Position numbers and translations under genes: made by a program
Notes under the pieces: model-generated
What the model was told of the DNA's origin: nothing
The model's input: the letters and a program-made list of their open reading frames with translations, nothing else
The model's database searches: none
Source of the DNA: Glandiceps talaboti
Taxonomy: Eukaryota > Hemichordata > Enteropneusta > Spengelidae
Direction of reading: 5' to 3'
NCBI RefSeq assembly: GCF_964340395.1
Contig: NC_135567.1
Span: forward strand, 1,912,109 to 1,976,108
DNA length: 64,000 nt
In this document: piece after piece, positions 1-12,399 of the stretch
Layout of the letters: each line of letters opens with the position of its first letter
How positions within the stretch are numbered: the first letter of the stretch is position 1

Positions 1-1711
1 GAGTCAGTAGAAACACAAAGTTGATCTTGTGTCTTTATACAATATCTTTGATATGGGACATTACATCATGGGAGTCAGTAGAAACACAAAGTTGATCTTG
101 TGTCTTTATATAGTATCTTTGATATGGGACATTGCATCAATGGAGTCAGTAGAAACACAAAGCTGATCTTGTGTCTTTATACAGTATCTTTGATATGGGA
201 CATTACATCAATGGAGTCAGTAGAAACACAAAGTTGATCTTGTGTCTTTATACAATATCTTTGATATGGGACATTACATCATGGGAGTCAGTAGAAACAC
301 AAAGTTGATCTTGTGTCTTTATACAATATCTTTGATATGGGACATTGCATCATGGGAGTCAGTAGAAACACAAAGTTGATCTTGTGTCTTTATATAGTAT
401 CTTTGATATGGGACATTGCATCAATGGAGTCAGTAGAAACACAAAGCTGATCTTGTGTCTTTATACAGTATCTTTGATATGGGACATTGCATCATGGGAG
501 TCAGTAGAAACACAAAGTTGATCTTGTGTCTTTATACAGTATCTTTGATATGGGACATTACATCATGGGAGTCAGTAGAAACACAAAGTTGATCTTGTGT
601 CTTTATACAATATCTTTGATATGGGACATTGCATCATGGGAGTCAGTAGAAACACAAAGTTGATCTTGTGTCTTTATATAGTATCTTTGATATGGGACAT
701 TGCATCAATGGAGTCAGTAGAAACACAAAGCTGATCTTGTGTCTTTATACAGTATCTTTGATATGGGACATTACATCAATGGAGTCAGTAGAAACACAAA
801 GTTGATCTTGTGTCTTTATACAATATCTTTGATATGGGACATTACATCATGGGAGTCAGTAGAAACACAAAGTTGATCTTGTGTCTTTATACAATATCTT
901 TGATATGGGACATTGCATCATGGGAGTCAGTAGAAACACAAAGTTGATCTTGTGTCTTTATATAGTATCTTTGATATGGGACATTGCATCAATGGAGTCA
1001 GTAGAAACACAAAGCTGATCTTGTGTCTTTATACAGTATCTTTGATATGGGACATTGCATCATGGGAGTCAGTAGAAACACAAAGTTGATCTTGTGTCTT
1101 TATACAATATCTTTGATATGGGACATTACATCATGGGAGTCAGTAGAAACACAAAGTTGATCTTGTGTCTTTATACAATATCTTTGATATGGGACATTGC
1201 ATCATGGGAGTCAGTAGAAACACAAAGTTGATCTTGTGTCTTTATACAGTATCTTTGATATGGGACATTACATCATGGGAGTCAGTAGAAACACAAAGTT
1301 GATCTTGTGTCTTTATACAATATCTTTGATATGGGACATTGCATCATGGGAGTCAGTAGAAACACAAAGTTGATCTTGTGTCTTTGTACAGTATCTTTGA
1401 TATGGGACATTGCATCATGGGAGTCAGTAGAAACACAAAGTTGATCTTGTGTCTTTATATAGTATCTTTGATATGGGACATTGCATCATGGGAGTCAGTA
1501 GAAACACAAAGTTGATCTTGTGTCTTTATACAGTATCTTTGATGTGGGACATTGCATCATGGGAGTCAGTAGAAACACAAAGTTGATCTTGTGTCTTTAT
1601 ACAGTATCTTTGATATGGGACATTGCATCATGGGAGTCAGTAGAAACACAAAGTTGATCTTGTGTCTTTATACAGTATCTTTGATATGGGACATTGCATC
1701 ATGGGAGTCAG
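1..1711. repeat. 71-bp minisatellite, about 24 copies, running in from upstream
   Basis: Head-to-tail copies of a 71-bp unit that begins GAGTCAGTAGAAACACAAAG. The copies differ by single bases (CATCATGG or CATCAATGG, TATACAGT or TATATAGT). The array is already in progress at base 1, so its left end is outside the window. It lies in an intron of, or upstream of, the LASP-type gene. Short ORFs inside it are by-products of the repeat. It appears to be one arm of a foldback structure with 1827-1901. Confidence 0.95.
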
Positions 1712-1826
1712 CAAAACTAACATATTCATTGTTGCACACTGAATATATCAGTCATATGCACTTACTCCTTTCAATGGAAAACATGTCATGAATATTCATT
1801 GTGAAACCATGAATATATTATTTCTG

Positions 1827-1901
1827 CAGACTCCCATGATGCAATAGCACATAGCAAAGATATCCTATGAAGGCACAAGATCAACTTGATGTTTCTCTCA
1901 A
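1827..1901. repeat. Inverted single copy of the 71-bp unit (foldback arm)
   Basis: This stretch reads CAGACTCCCATGATGCAATAG and then, after divergence, GCACAAGATCAACTTGATGT. Its reverse complement matches the 71-bp unit of 1-1711 (CATCATGGGAGTC, GTTGATCTTGTG). About 115 bp of unrelated AT-rich spacer separates it from the array. The arrangement of a tandem arm, a loop and one inverted arm resembles a foldback element in which only one arm has been amplified. Confidence 0.7.
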
Positions 1902-2110
1902 ATCACAAATAATTGTTGGTGATGTAAAATCATGAAATGACTCTTCAGAACCAATAATTTGTCAAAATGTCACTATTTCCTGGAGTGGTGTTCCCCTTTT
2001 AATAACACTACTGGTACAGATAGATTTGTAACAGATTTGAATTCTGTTCTAACATCTTATCCATGATTTACAATTATTTTCTGAGAATCCTGCCATAGCT
2101 ATTAAATAAA

Positions 2111-4705
2111 CTATCAAGATCAGTGAGCCTAATCACAAGGTTTCATGTTGAGATAGACACCATAAAAATAGCACACACACACATCACTTACACTGTGTGG
2201 GCCCTTCATTTAGTTAATGATATAAAACAGTAACAGCATACACATTACTATAATTACAATAGACATGAGATATAACTTCTTGGCATTCAAACAAAATCCA
2301 TGGTCAGTAGCCAACTCAATTGTTTCAGTCATTATGTAGTTACTGTTTATATCATTAACTAAATACAGAGTCCACACAGTGTAAGGGATGTTTGTGTGTT
2401 ATCTTTATTGTGTCTACAGAGTCCACACAGTGTAAGGGATGTCTGTGTGTTATCTTTATGGTGTCTACAGAGTCCACACAGTGTAAGGGATGTCTGTGTG
2501 TTATCTTTATTGTGTCTACAGAGTCCACACAGTGTAAGGGATGTCTGTGTGTTATCTTTATTGTGTCTACAGAGTCCACACAGTGTAAGGGATGTCTGTG
2601 TGTTATCTTTATTGTGTCTACAGAGTCCACACAGTGTAAGGGATGTCTGTGTGTTATCTTTATTGTGTCTACAGAGTCCACACAGTGTAAGGGATGTTTG
2701 TGTGTTATCTTTATGGTGTCTACAGAGTCCACACAGTGTAAGGGATGTTTGTGTGTTATCTTTATGGTGTCTACAGAGTCCACACAGTGTAAGGGATGTT
2801 TGTGTGTTATCTATATGGTGTCTACAGAGTCCACACAGTGTAAGGGATGTTTGTGTGTTATCTTTATGGTGTCTACAGAGTCCACACAGTGTAAGGGATG
2901 TTTGTGTGTTATCTTTATTGTGTCTACAGAGTCCACACAGTGTAAGGGATGTTTGTGTGTTATCTTTATGGTGTCTACAGAGTCCACACAGTGTAAGGGA
3001 TGTTTGTGTGTTATCTTTATGGTGTCTACAGAGTCCACACAGTGTAAGGGATGTTTGTGTGTTATCTTTATTGTGTCTACAGAGTCCACACAGTGTAAGG
3101 GATGTTTGTGTGTTATCTTTATGGTGTCTACAGAGTCCACACAGTGTAAGGGATGTCTGTGTGTTATCTTTATTGTGTCTACAGAGTCCACACAGTGTAA
3201 GGGATGTTTGTGTGTTATCTATATGGTGTCTACAGAGTCCACACAGTGTAAGGGATGTTTGTGTGTTATCTTTATGGTGTCTACAGAGTCCACACAGTGT
3301 AAGGGATGTTTGTGTGTTATCTTTATTGTGTCTACAGAGTCCACACAGTGTAAGGGATGTTTGTGTGTTATCTTTATGGTGTCTACAGAGTCCACACAGT
3401 GTAAGGGATGTCTGTGTGTTATCTTTATGGTGTCTACAGAGTCCACACAGTGTAAGGGATGTTTGTGTGTTATCTTTATCGTGTCTACAGAGTCCACACA
3501 GTGTAAGGGATGTTTGTGTGTTATCTTTATTGTGTCTACAGAGTCCACACAGTGTAAGGGATGTTTGTGTGTTATCTTTATGGTGTCTACAGAGTCCACA
3601 CAGTGTAAGGGATGTCTGTGTGTTATCTTTATTGTGTCTACAGAGTCCACACAGTGTAAGGGATGTTTGTGTGTTATCTATATGGTGTCTACAGAGTCCA
3701 CACAGTGTAAGGGATGTTTGTGTGTTATCTTTATGGTGTCTACAGAGTCCACACAGTGTAAGGGATGTTTGTGTGTTATCTTTATGGTGTCTACAGAGTC
3801 CACACAGTGTAAGGGATGTTTGTGTGTTATCTTTATGGTGTCTACAGAGTCCACACAGTGTAAGGGATGTCTGTGTGTTATCTTTATGGTGTCTACAGAG
3901 TCCACACAGTGTAAGGGATGTTTGTGTGTTATCTTTATCGTGTCTACAGAGTCCACACAGTGTAAGGGATGTTTGTGTGTTATCTTTATGGTGTCTACAG
4001 AGTCCACACTGTGTAAGGGATGTTTGTGTGTTATCTTTATGGTGTCTACAGAGTCCACACTGTGTAAGGGATGTTTGTGTGTTATCTATATGGTGTCTAC
4101 AGAGTCCACACAGTGTAAGGGATGTCTGTGTGTTATCTTTATTGTGTCTACAGAGTCCACACAGTGTAAGGGATGTTTGTGTGTTATCTTTATTGTGTCT
4201 ACAGAGTCCACACAGTGTAAGGGATGTTTGTGTGTTATCTTTATGGTGTCTACAGAGTCCATACAGTGTAAGGGATGTTTGTGTGTTATCTTTATGGTGT
4301 CGACAGAGTCCACACAGTGTAAGGGATGTTTGTGTGTTATCTTTATTGTGTCTACAGAGTCCACACTGTGTAAGGGATGTCTGTGTGTTATCTTTATGGT
4401 GTCTACAGAGTCCACACAGTGTAAGGGATGTCTGTGTGTTATCTTTATTGTGTCTACAGAGTCCACACAGTGTAAGGGATGTCTGTGTGTTATTTTTATT
4501 GTGTCTACAGAGTCCATACAGTGTAAGGGATGTTTGTGTCTTATCTTTATTGTGTCTACAGAGTCCACACAGTGTAAGGGATGTTTGTGTGTTATCTTTA
4601 TGGTGTCTACAGAGTCCACACAGTGTAAGGGATGTTTGTGTGTGCTATTTTTATGGTGTCTATCTCAACATGAAACCTTGTGATCAGTCTCACTGATCTT
4701 GATAG
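2111..4705. mobile_element. Foldback/TIR element with a 51-bp array inside its right arm
   Basis: The left arm (2111 to about 2240) starts CTATCAAGATCAGTGAG and its complement ends the element at 4705 (CTCACTGATCTTGATAG). Within the left arm the sequence continues through CACTTACACTGTGTGG to TTAGTTAATGATATAAA. The complement of that inner part lies at about 2337-2371 (TTTATATCATTAACTAAAT). The right arm is therefore complete but is split by the array at 2367-4641. No transposase ORF is visible, so the element is non-autonomous. The structure recalls foldback elements, whose inverted repeats are built of short tandem repeats. Confidence 0.75.
2367..4641. repeat. 51-bp minisatellite, about 44 copies
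   Basis: The unit is AGAGTCCACACAGTGTAAGG followed by GATGTTTGTGTGTTATCTTT and ATTGTGTCTAC. Variation is limited to a few positions (TTG/CTG, TTTATT/TTTATG/CTATATG). Because 51 is divisible by three, both strands stay open over hundreds of codons (for example 2392-4683 on + and four separate frames on -). These frames have no complexity beyond the unit and are not genes. Confidence 0.95.
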
Positions 4706-5628
4706 TTCATTCTCACAGCTTGGTCAAGATTCTCTGAAAATAGCTGTAATGGGTTGTGTATCTACTACTACTAGTATTACTAAATGTGTTATTATTGCTA
4801 ATGGTGAGTTGATCTAGTCAGTTATTGCTAATGGTGAGTTGGTCTGGTCAGTTATTGCTAATGGTGAGTTGGTCTAGTCAGTTATTGCTAATGGTGAGTT
4901 GGTCTGGTCAGTTATTGCTAATGGTGGTAATGGTGATTTTAATTAATTTGGGGTTGGTGTGGAATATTTAGATTTTTATCGTTCCAAGGACGACTCTTTA
5001 TATTTCTATGTATTTCAAAATAAGGAAAAATATTAACGCCCTCTATGGCCAGTTTAGAAAATAAGCAACATCATTTAAGATGGTCATGTGATACTTCTAG
5101 TCCGTTAAAAAAATGATCATTTTTATTTATGAAATGATAGCAACTCTAATCTATAAAAATGATAATTTATATCTGAAGTACAAGACTTTTCATAAAACAA
5201 AAGTTGATTTATAGTCATCTGACTTTATTTATTTGTCATTTCTGAAAAAAATACAAATATTATGAAGTGAAAGAATCATCAACATTTATACCCATACTTA
5301 CTCTTTTCTCTTGTTTTTACCTACCAATAAAAACCAGCCCATCTTTTATCTGATGTGACAGTGATTTTTACCTACCAATAAAAACTAGCCCATCTTTTAT
5401 CTGATGTGACAGTGATTTTTACCTACCAATAAAAACTAGCCCATCTTTTATCTGATGTGACAGTGAGAAACAGAAATGAATTGAGTTACATTAACCATGA
5501 TTTGGGTGAACAGTGTCAATGAATCAACCATGATTTGGGTAAACAGTGTCACGACGTCAATGAATCAATCATGATTTGGGTGAACAGTGTCACGACTCAA
5601 CCATATTGTTTGTTTTTACTTCTCACAG
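4706..5628. repeat. Intronic stretch with three short tandem arrays
   Basis: No gene is seen here. About 4794-4925 holds four to five copies of a 30-bp unit (GTTATTGCTAATGGTGAGTT...). About 5312-5465 holds three copies of a 51-bp unit (ACCTACCAATAAAAACTAGC...). About 5492-5600 holds three copies of a motif containing CATGATTTGGGTGAACAGTG. The remainder, 4926-5311, is AT-rich unique sequence. The LASP linker exon follows at 5629. Confidence 0.8.
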
Positions 5629-5685
5629 GACAACCACCACCACCTCAAGTAGATGATTATGACCCAATCAAAGACTTGGATTCAG
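5629..5685 (+). CDS. LASP1: LASP-family gene, linker exon (partial gene, first exon in window)
   Basis: A 57-bp exon between a TTCTCACAG acceptor and a G|GTAACT donor. It starts with the last two bases of a codon and ends with the first base of one (phase 1 at both ends). It encodes QPPPPQVDDYDPIKDLDS, a proline-rich start followed by an acidic Asp/Tyr motif. It belongs to the low-complexity linker between the nebulin-type repeats and the SH3 domain of LASP proteins. Those are actin-binding scaffolds of focal adhesions and the cell cortex. The assignment rests on its compatible phase with the next exon and on the SH3 exon downstream. On its own this short linker would not be diagnostic. The LIM and nebulin-repeat exons are not in the window. 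Confidence 0.7.
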
Positions 5686-5986
5686 GTAACTCATTACCAT
5701 CATATACTCTGAGATGATTGGTCTATGAATGTCACATGATGATTGGCCCATGGATTTCAAATGATGATTGGCCATGGATGTCACATGGGGTAAACTAGAT
5801 TAGCATATATTGCTTGCCTTTTGATGTCAAATGGGGTAAAATAGATTTGCACAAAGATGTCCATGGATGTCACATTAGGCCAAAAATTGTTTTTGTAGTT
5901 CCAATAATGCCCAACTTCAAAGTTGAGTCGGTAGGTAGAATTTATTTATTATAGTATACATACAATAGGATTCTATCTGTCTGTGC

Positions 5987-6017
<31 letters not shown>

Positions 6018-6089
6018 TGTGTTCACCCACATATCTCTGGCATACACCAACCGATTTCAATGTTCAACTACATCATTCAGTATTTAATA
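5686..6089. other. Start of LASP intron with a (GT)n tract
   Basis: AT-rich intron sequence with several copies of GATGATTGGCC(C)ATGGAT at about 5718-5800 and a (GT)n microsatellite at about 5988-6016. No coding signal is visible. Confidence 0.7.
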
Positions 6090-9000
6090 CTGCATTATGT
6101 AGAAAATGTATCAGTATGTGTGATAATGTCAATATAGCATTATGTAGAAACTGTATCAGTATGTGTGATAATGTCAATACTGCATTATGTAGAAACTGTA
6201 TCAGTATGTGTGATAATGTCAATATTGCATTATGTAGAAACTGTATCAGTATGTGTGATAATGTCAATATTGCATTATGTAGAAACTATCAGTATGTGTG
6301 ATAATGTCAATACTGCATTATATAGAAACTGTATCAGTATGTGTGATAATGTCAATATTGCATTATGTAGAAACTGTATCAGTATGTGTGATAATGTCAA
6401 TATAGCATTATGTAGAAACTATCAGTATGTGTGATAATGTCAATATTGCATTATGTAGAAACTGTATCAGTATGTGTGATAATGTCAATATAGCATTATA
6501 TAGAAACTATCAGAATGTGTGATAATGTCAATATTGCATTATGTAGAAACTATCAGTATGTGTGATAATGTCAATATAGCATTATATAGAAACTATCAGA
6601 ATGTGTGATAATGTCAATATAGCATTATGTAGAAACTATCAGTATGTGTGATAATGTCAATATAGCATTATATAGAAACTATCAGTATGTGTGATAATGT
6701 CAATATTGCATTATGTAGAAACTATCAGAATGTGTGATAATGTCAATATAGCATTATGTAGAAACTATCAGTATGTGTGATAATGTCAATACTGCATTAT
6801 GTAGAAACTATCAGTATGTGTGATAATGTCAATATTGCATTATGTAGAAACTGTATCAGTATGTGTGATAATGTCAATATTGCATTATATAGAAACTGTA
6901 TCAGTATGTGTGATAATGTCAATATTGCATTATGTAGAAACTATCAGTATGTGTGATAATGTCAATACTGCATTATATAGAAACTGTATCAGTATGTGTG
7001 ATAATGTCAATATTGCATTATGTAGAAACTGTATCAGTATGTGTGATAATGTCAACATAGCATTATGTAGAAACTATATCAGTATGTGTGATAATGTCAA
7101 TATAGCATTATGTAGAAACTATCAGAATGTGTGATAATGTCAATATAGCATTATGTAGAAACTGTATCAGTATGTGTGATAATGTCAATATAGCATTATA
7201 TAGAAACTGTATCAGTATGTGTGATAATGTCAATATTGCATTATGTAGAAACTATATCAGTATGTGTGATAATGTCAATATTGCATTATATAGAAACTGT
7301 ATCAGTATGTGTGATAATGTCAATATTGCATTATGTAGAAACTATCAGAATGTGTGATAATGTCAATACTGCATTATATAGAAACTGTATCAGTATGTGT
7401 GATAATGTCAATATTGCATTATGTAGAAACTATCAGAATGTGTGATAATGTCAATATTGCATTATGTAGAAACTGTATCAGTATGTGTGATAATGTCAAT
7501 ATTGCATTATGTAGAAACTATCAGAATGTGTGATAATGTCAATATTGCATTATGTAGAAACTATCAGTATGTGTGATAATGTCAATACTGCATTATATAG
7601 AAACTGTATCAGTATGTGTGATAATGTCAATATTGCATTATGTAGAAACTGTATCAGTATGTGTGATAATGTCAATATAGCATTATGTAGAAACTATCAG
7701 TATGTGTGATAATGTCAATATTGCATTATGTAGAAACTGTATCAGTATGTGTGATAATGTCAATATAGCATTATATAGAAACTATCAGAATGTGTGATAA
7801 TGTCAATATTGCATTATGTAGAAACTATCAGTATGTGTGATAATGTCAATATAGCATTATATAGAAACTATCAGAATGTGTGATAATGTCAATATAGCAT
7901 TATGTAGAAACTATCAGTATGTGTGATAATGTCAATATAGCATTATATAGAAACTATCAGTATGTGTGATAATGTCAATATTGCATTATGTAGAAACTAT
8001 CAGAATGTGTGATAATGTCAATATAGCATTATGTAGAAACTATCAGTATGTGTGATAATGTCAATACTGCATTATGTAGAAACTATCAGTATGTGTGATA
8101 ATGTCAATATTGCATTATGTAGAAACTGTATCAGTATGTGTGATAATGTCAATATTGCATTATATAGAAACTGTATCAGTATGTGTGATAATGTCAATAT
8201 TGCATTATGTAGAAACTATCAGTATGTGTGATAATGTCAATACTGCATTATATAGAAACTGTATCAGTATGTGTGATAATGTCAATATTGCATTATGTAG
8301 AAACTGTATCAGTATGTGTGATAATGTCAACATAGCATTATGTAGAAACTATATCAGTATGTGTGATAATGTCAATATAGCATTATGTAGAAACTATCAG
8401 AATGTGTGATAATGTCAATATAGCATTATGTAGAAACTGTATCAGTATGTGTGATAATGTCAATATAGCATTATATAGAAACTGTATCAGTATGTGTGAT
8501 AATGTCAATATTGCATTATGTAGAAACTATATCAGTATGTGTGATAATGTCAATATTGCATTATATAGAAACTGTATCAGTATGTGTGATAATGTCAATA
8601 TTGCATTATGTAGAAACTATCAGAATGTGTGATAATGTCAATACTGCATTATATAGAAACTGTATCAGTATGTGTGATAATGTCAATATTGCATTATGTA
8701 GAAACTATCAGAATGTGTGATAATGTCAATATTGCATTATGTAGAAACTGTATCAGTATGTGTGATAATGTCAATATTGCATTATGTAGAAACTATCAGA
8801 ATGTGTGATAATGTCAATATAGCATTATGTAGAAACTATCAGTATGTGTGATAATGTCAATACTGCATTATGTAGAAACTGTATCAGTATGTGTGATAAT
8901 GTCAATATAGCATTATATAGAAACTATCAGTATGTGTGATAATGTCAATATTGCATTATGTAGAAACTGTATCAGTATGTGTGATAATGTCAATATTGCA

Positions 9001-11468
9001 TTATGTAGAAACTATCAGTATGTGTGATAATGTCAATATAGCATTATGTAGAAACTGTATCAGTATGTGTGATAATGTCAATATAGCATTATGTAGAAAC
9101 TATCAGTATGTGTGATAATGTCAATACTGCATTATATAGAAACTATATCAGTATGTGTGATAATGTCAATATTGCATTATGTAGAAACTATCAGTATGTG
9201 TGATAATGTCAATACTGCATTATGTAGAAACTCAGTATGTGTGATAATGTCAATATTGCATTATATAGAAACTGTATCAGTATGTGTGATAATGTCAATA
9301 TTGCATTATGTAGAAACTATCAGAATGTGTGATGTCAATACTGCATTATGTAGAAACTATCAGTATGTGTGATAATGTCAATATAGCATTATATAGAAAC
9401 TATCAGAATGTGTGATAATGTCAATATTGCATTATGTAGAAACTGTATCAGTATGTGTGATAATGTCAATATTGCATTATGTAGAAACTGTATCAGTATG
9501 TGTGATAATGTCAATATTGCATTATGTAGAAACTGTATCAGTATGTGTGATAATGTCAATATTGCATTATGTAGAAACTATCAGAATGTGTGATAATGTC
9601 AATATTGCATTATGTAGAAACTGTATCAGTATGTGTGATAATGTCAATACTGCATTATGTAGAAACTGTATCAGTATGTGTGATAATGTCAATACTGCAT
9701 TATGTAGAAACTGTATCAGTATGTGTGATAATGTCAATATTGCATTATGTAGAAACTATCAGAATGTGTGATAATGTCAATATAGCATTATGTAGAAACT
9801 GTATCAGTATGTGTGATAATGTCAATATTGCATTATATAGAAACTGTATCAGTATGTGTGATAATGTCAATATTGCATTATGTAGAAACTGTATCAGTAT
9901 GTGTGATAATGTCAATATAGCATTATGTAGAAACTGTATCAGTATGTGTGATAATGTCAATATTGCATTATATAGAAACTGTATCAGTATGTGTGATAAT
10001 GTCAATATTGCATTATGTAGAAACTATCAGAATGTGTGATAATGTCAATATTGCATTATGTAGAAACTATCAGTATGTGTGATAATGTCAATATAGCATT
10101 ATATAGAAACTATCAGAATGTGTGATAATGTCAATATTGCATTATGTAGAAACTGTATCAGTATGTGTGATAATGTCAATATTGCATTATGTAGAAACTG
10201 TATCAGTATGTGTGATAATGTCAATATTGCATTATGTAGAAACTGTATCAGTATGTGTGATAATGTCAATATTGCATTATGTAGAAACTATCAGAATGTG
10301 TGATAATGTCAATACTGCATTATGTAGAAACTATCAGTATGTGTGATAATGTCAATATAGCATTATATAGAAACTATCAGAATGTGTGATAATGTCAATA
10401 TTGCATTATGTAGAAACTGTATCAGTATGTGTGATAATGTCAATATTGCATTATGTAGAAACTGTATCAGTATGTGTGATAATGTCAATATTGCATTATG
10501 TAGAAACTATCAGAATGTGTGATAATGTTAATATTGCATTATGTAGAAACTGTATCAGTATGTGTGATAATGTCAATACTGCATTATGTAGAAACTGTAT
10601 CAGTATGTGTGATAATGTCAATACTGCATTATGTAGAAACTGTATCAGTATGTGTGATAATGTCAATATTGCATTATGTAGAAACTATCAGAATGTGTGA
10701 TAATGTCAATATAGCATTATGTAGAAACTGTATCAGTATGTGTGATAATGTCAATACTGCATTATGTAGAAACTGTATCAGTATGTGTGATAATGTCAAT
10801 ATTGCATTATGTAGAAACTGTATCAGAATGTGTGATAATGTCAATATTGCATTATGTAGAAACTGTATCAGTATGTGTGATAATGTCAATATAGCATTAT
10901 ATAGAAACTGTATCAGTATGTGTGATAATGTCAATATTGCATTATGTAGAAACTATCAGAATGTGTGATAATGTCAATATTGCATTATGTAGAAACTATA
11001 TCAGTATGTGTGATAATGTCAATATAGCATTATATAGAAACTGTATCAGTATGTGTGATAATGTCAATATTGCATTATATAGAAACTGTATCAGTATGTG
11101 TGATAATGTCAATATAGCATTATGTAGAAACTATCAGTATGTGTGATAATGTCAATATTGCATTATGTAGAAACTATCAGTATGTGTGATAATGTCAATA
11201 TAGCATTATATAGAAACTATCAGAATGTGTGATAATGTCAATATTGCATTATATAGAAACTGTATCAGTATGTGTGATAATGTCAATATTGCATTATATA
11301 GAAACTGTATCAGTATGTGTGATAATGTCAATATTGCATTATATAGAAACTGTATCAGTATGTGTGATAATGTCAATATTGCATTATGTAGAAACTATCA
11401 GAATGTGTGATAATGTCAATATTGCATTATGTAGAAACTATCAGTATGTGTGATAATGTCAATATTGT
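6090..11468. repeat. 45/43-bp minisatellite, about 5.4 kb
   Basis: About 120 copies of a unit containing TGTGTGATAATGTCAATATT then GCATTATGTAGAAACT. Two length forms are interspersed: 45 bp (AAACTGTATCAG) and 43 bp (AAACTATCAG). Point variants recur in fixed orders, which gives higher-order structure: about 6255-7545 is repeated 1275 bp further on. Frames in both directions remain open only where several 45-bp units follow each other. The array fills most of the intron between the LASP exons at 5629 and 12314. Confidence 0.95.
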
Positions 11469-11589
11469 GAACATGGAAAAATATGACGTCCACAAAAATT
11501 GAATAACTGTACTGTCTGCATATCCCAATAGAATAGAAATTCATGTCCCCAGAGAGGTTGAAATAATGGATGTTATACTATACTGAAAC

Positions 11590-12245
11590 GTGGTACAAAT
11601 GTCTAGTCCAACTTATGGTACAAATGTCTAGTCCAACTTATGGTACAAGTGTCTAGTCCAACTTATAGTACAAATGCCTAGTCCAACTTATGGTACAAAT
11701 GTCTAGTCCAACTTATAGTACAAATGCCTAGTCCAACTTATAGTACAAATGTCTAGTCCAACTTATGGTACAAATGCCTAGTCCAACTTATGGTACAAAT
11801 GTCTAGTCCAAAGTGTGGTACAAGCGTCTAGTCCAACTTATGGTACAAATGTCTAGTCCAACTTATGGTACAAATGTCTAGTCCAAAGTGTGGTACAAGT
11901 GTCTAGTCCAACTTATGGTACAAATGTCTAGTCCAACTTATGGTACAAATGTCTAGTCCAAAGTGTGGTACAAGTGTCTAGTCCAACTTATGGTACAAGT
12001 GTCTAGTACCAACTTATGGTACAAATGTCTAGTCCAAAGTGTGGTACAAGTGTCTAGTCCAACTTATGGTACAAATGTCTAGTCCAACTTATGGTACAAA
12101 TGTCTAGTCCAAAGTGTGGTACAAATGTCTAGTCCAACTTATGGTACAAATGTCTAGTCCAAAGTGTGGTGCAAGTGTCCAACTTATGGTACAAGTGTCG
12201 AGTCCAAAGTGTGGTACAAGTGTCTAGTACCAACTTATGGTATTA
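11590..12245. repeat. 25-bp minisatellite before the LASP exon
   Basis: About 26 copies of GTCTAGTCCAACTTATGGTA plus CAAAT. A variant reads CAAAGTGTGGTACAAGT. The array ends about 70 bp upstream of the splice acceptor at 12313. The 120 bp between the two arrays (11469-11589) is unique and non-coding. Confidence 0.9.
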
Positions 12246-12313
12246 TGATGTGTCACTCTATGGCGTATTGTTAACAGTCGGTGAGATTATTGTTTTATGT
12301 TGTTTTTTTACAG

Positions 12314-12399
12314 TCAGCCAACCACCACCACGTAGGATAGGAAGTATAGAGAATTACAATCCACTCAGTGATAGCGAGTCCTACAGGTCCTCAACAAAG
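12314..12399 (+). CDS. LASP1: LASP-family gene, linker exon 2 in window
   Basis: An 86-bp exon with a strong pyrimidine tract and acceptor (GTTTTTTTACAG) and the donor AAAG|GTAAGC. Entered in phase 1 it reads V-SQPPPRRIGSIENYNPLSD and then SESYRSSTK, leaving in phase 0. The NYNPLSD motif echoes DYDPIKD in the preceding exon, suggesting a repeated short linear motif in the linker. It precedes the proline-rich exon at 17373 in matching phase. The last bases of the exon (CCTCAACAAAG) together with the donor are the template of the tandem array that follows. Function is inferred from the gene: a flexible linker in an actin-associated LIM/SH3 protein. Confidence 0.75.

Noticed and set aside
2392-4696. 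Two overlapping + strand ORFs of about 765 codons and several - strand ORFs
   Set aside because: All are frames through the 51-bp array (a multiple of three). Several frames are open at once and there is no unique flanking coding sequence.
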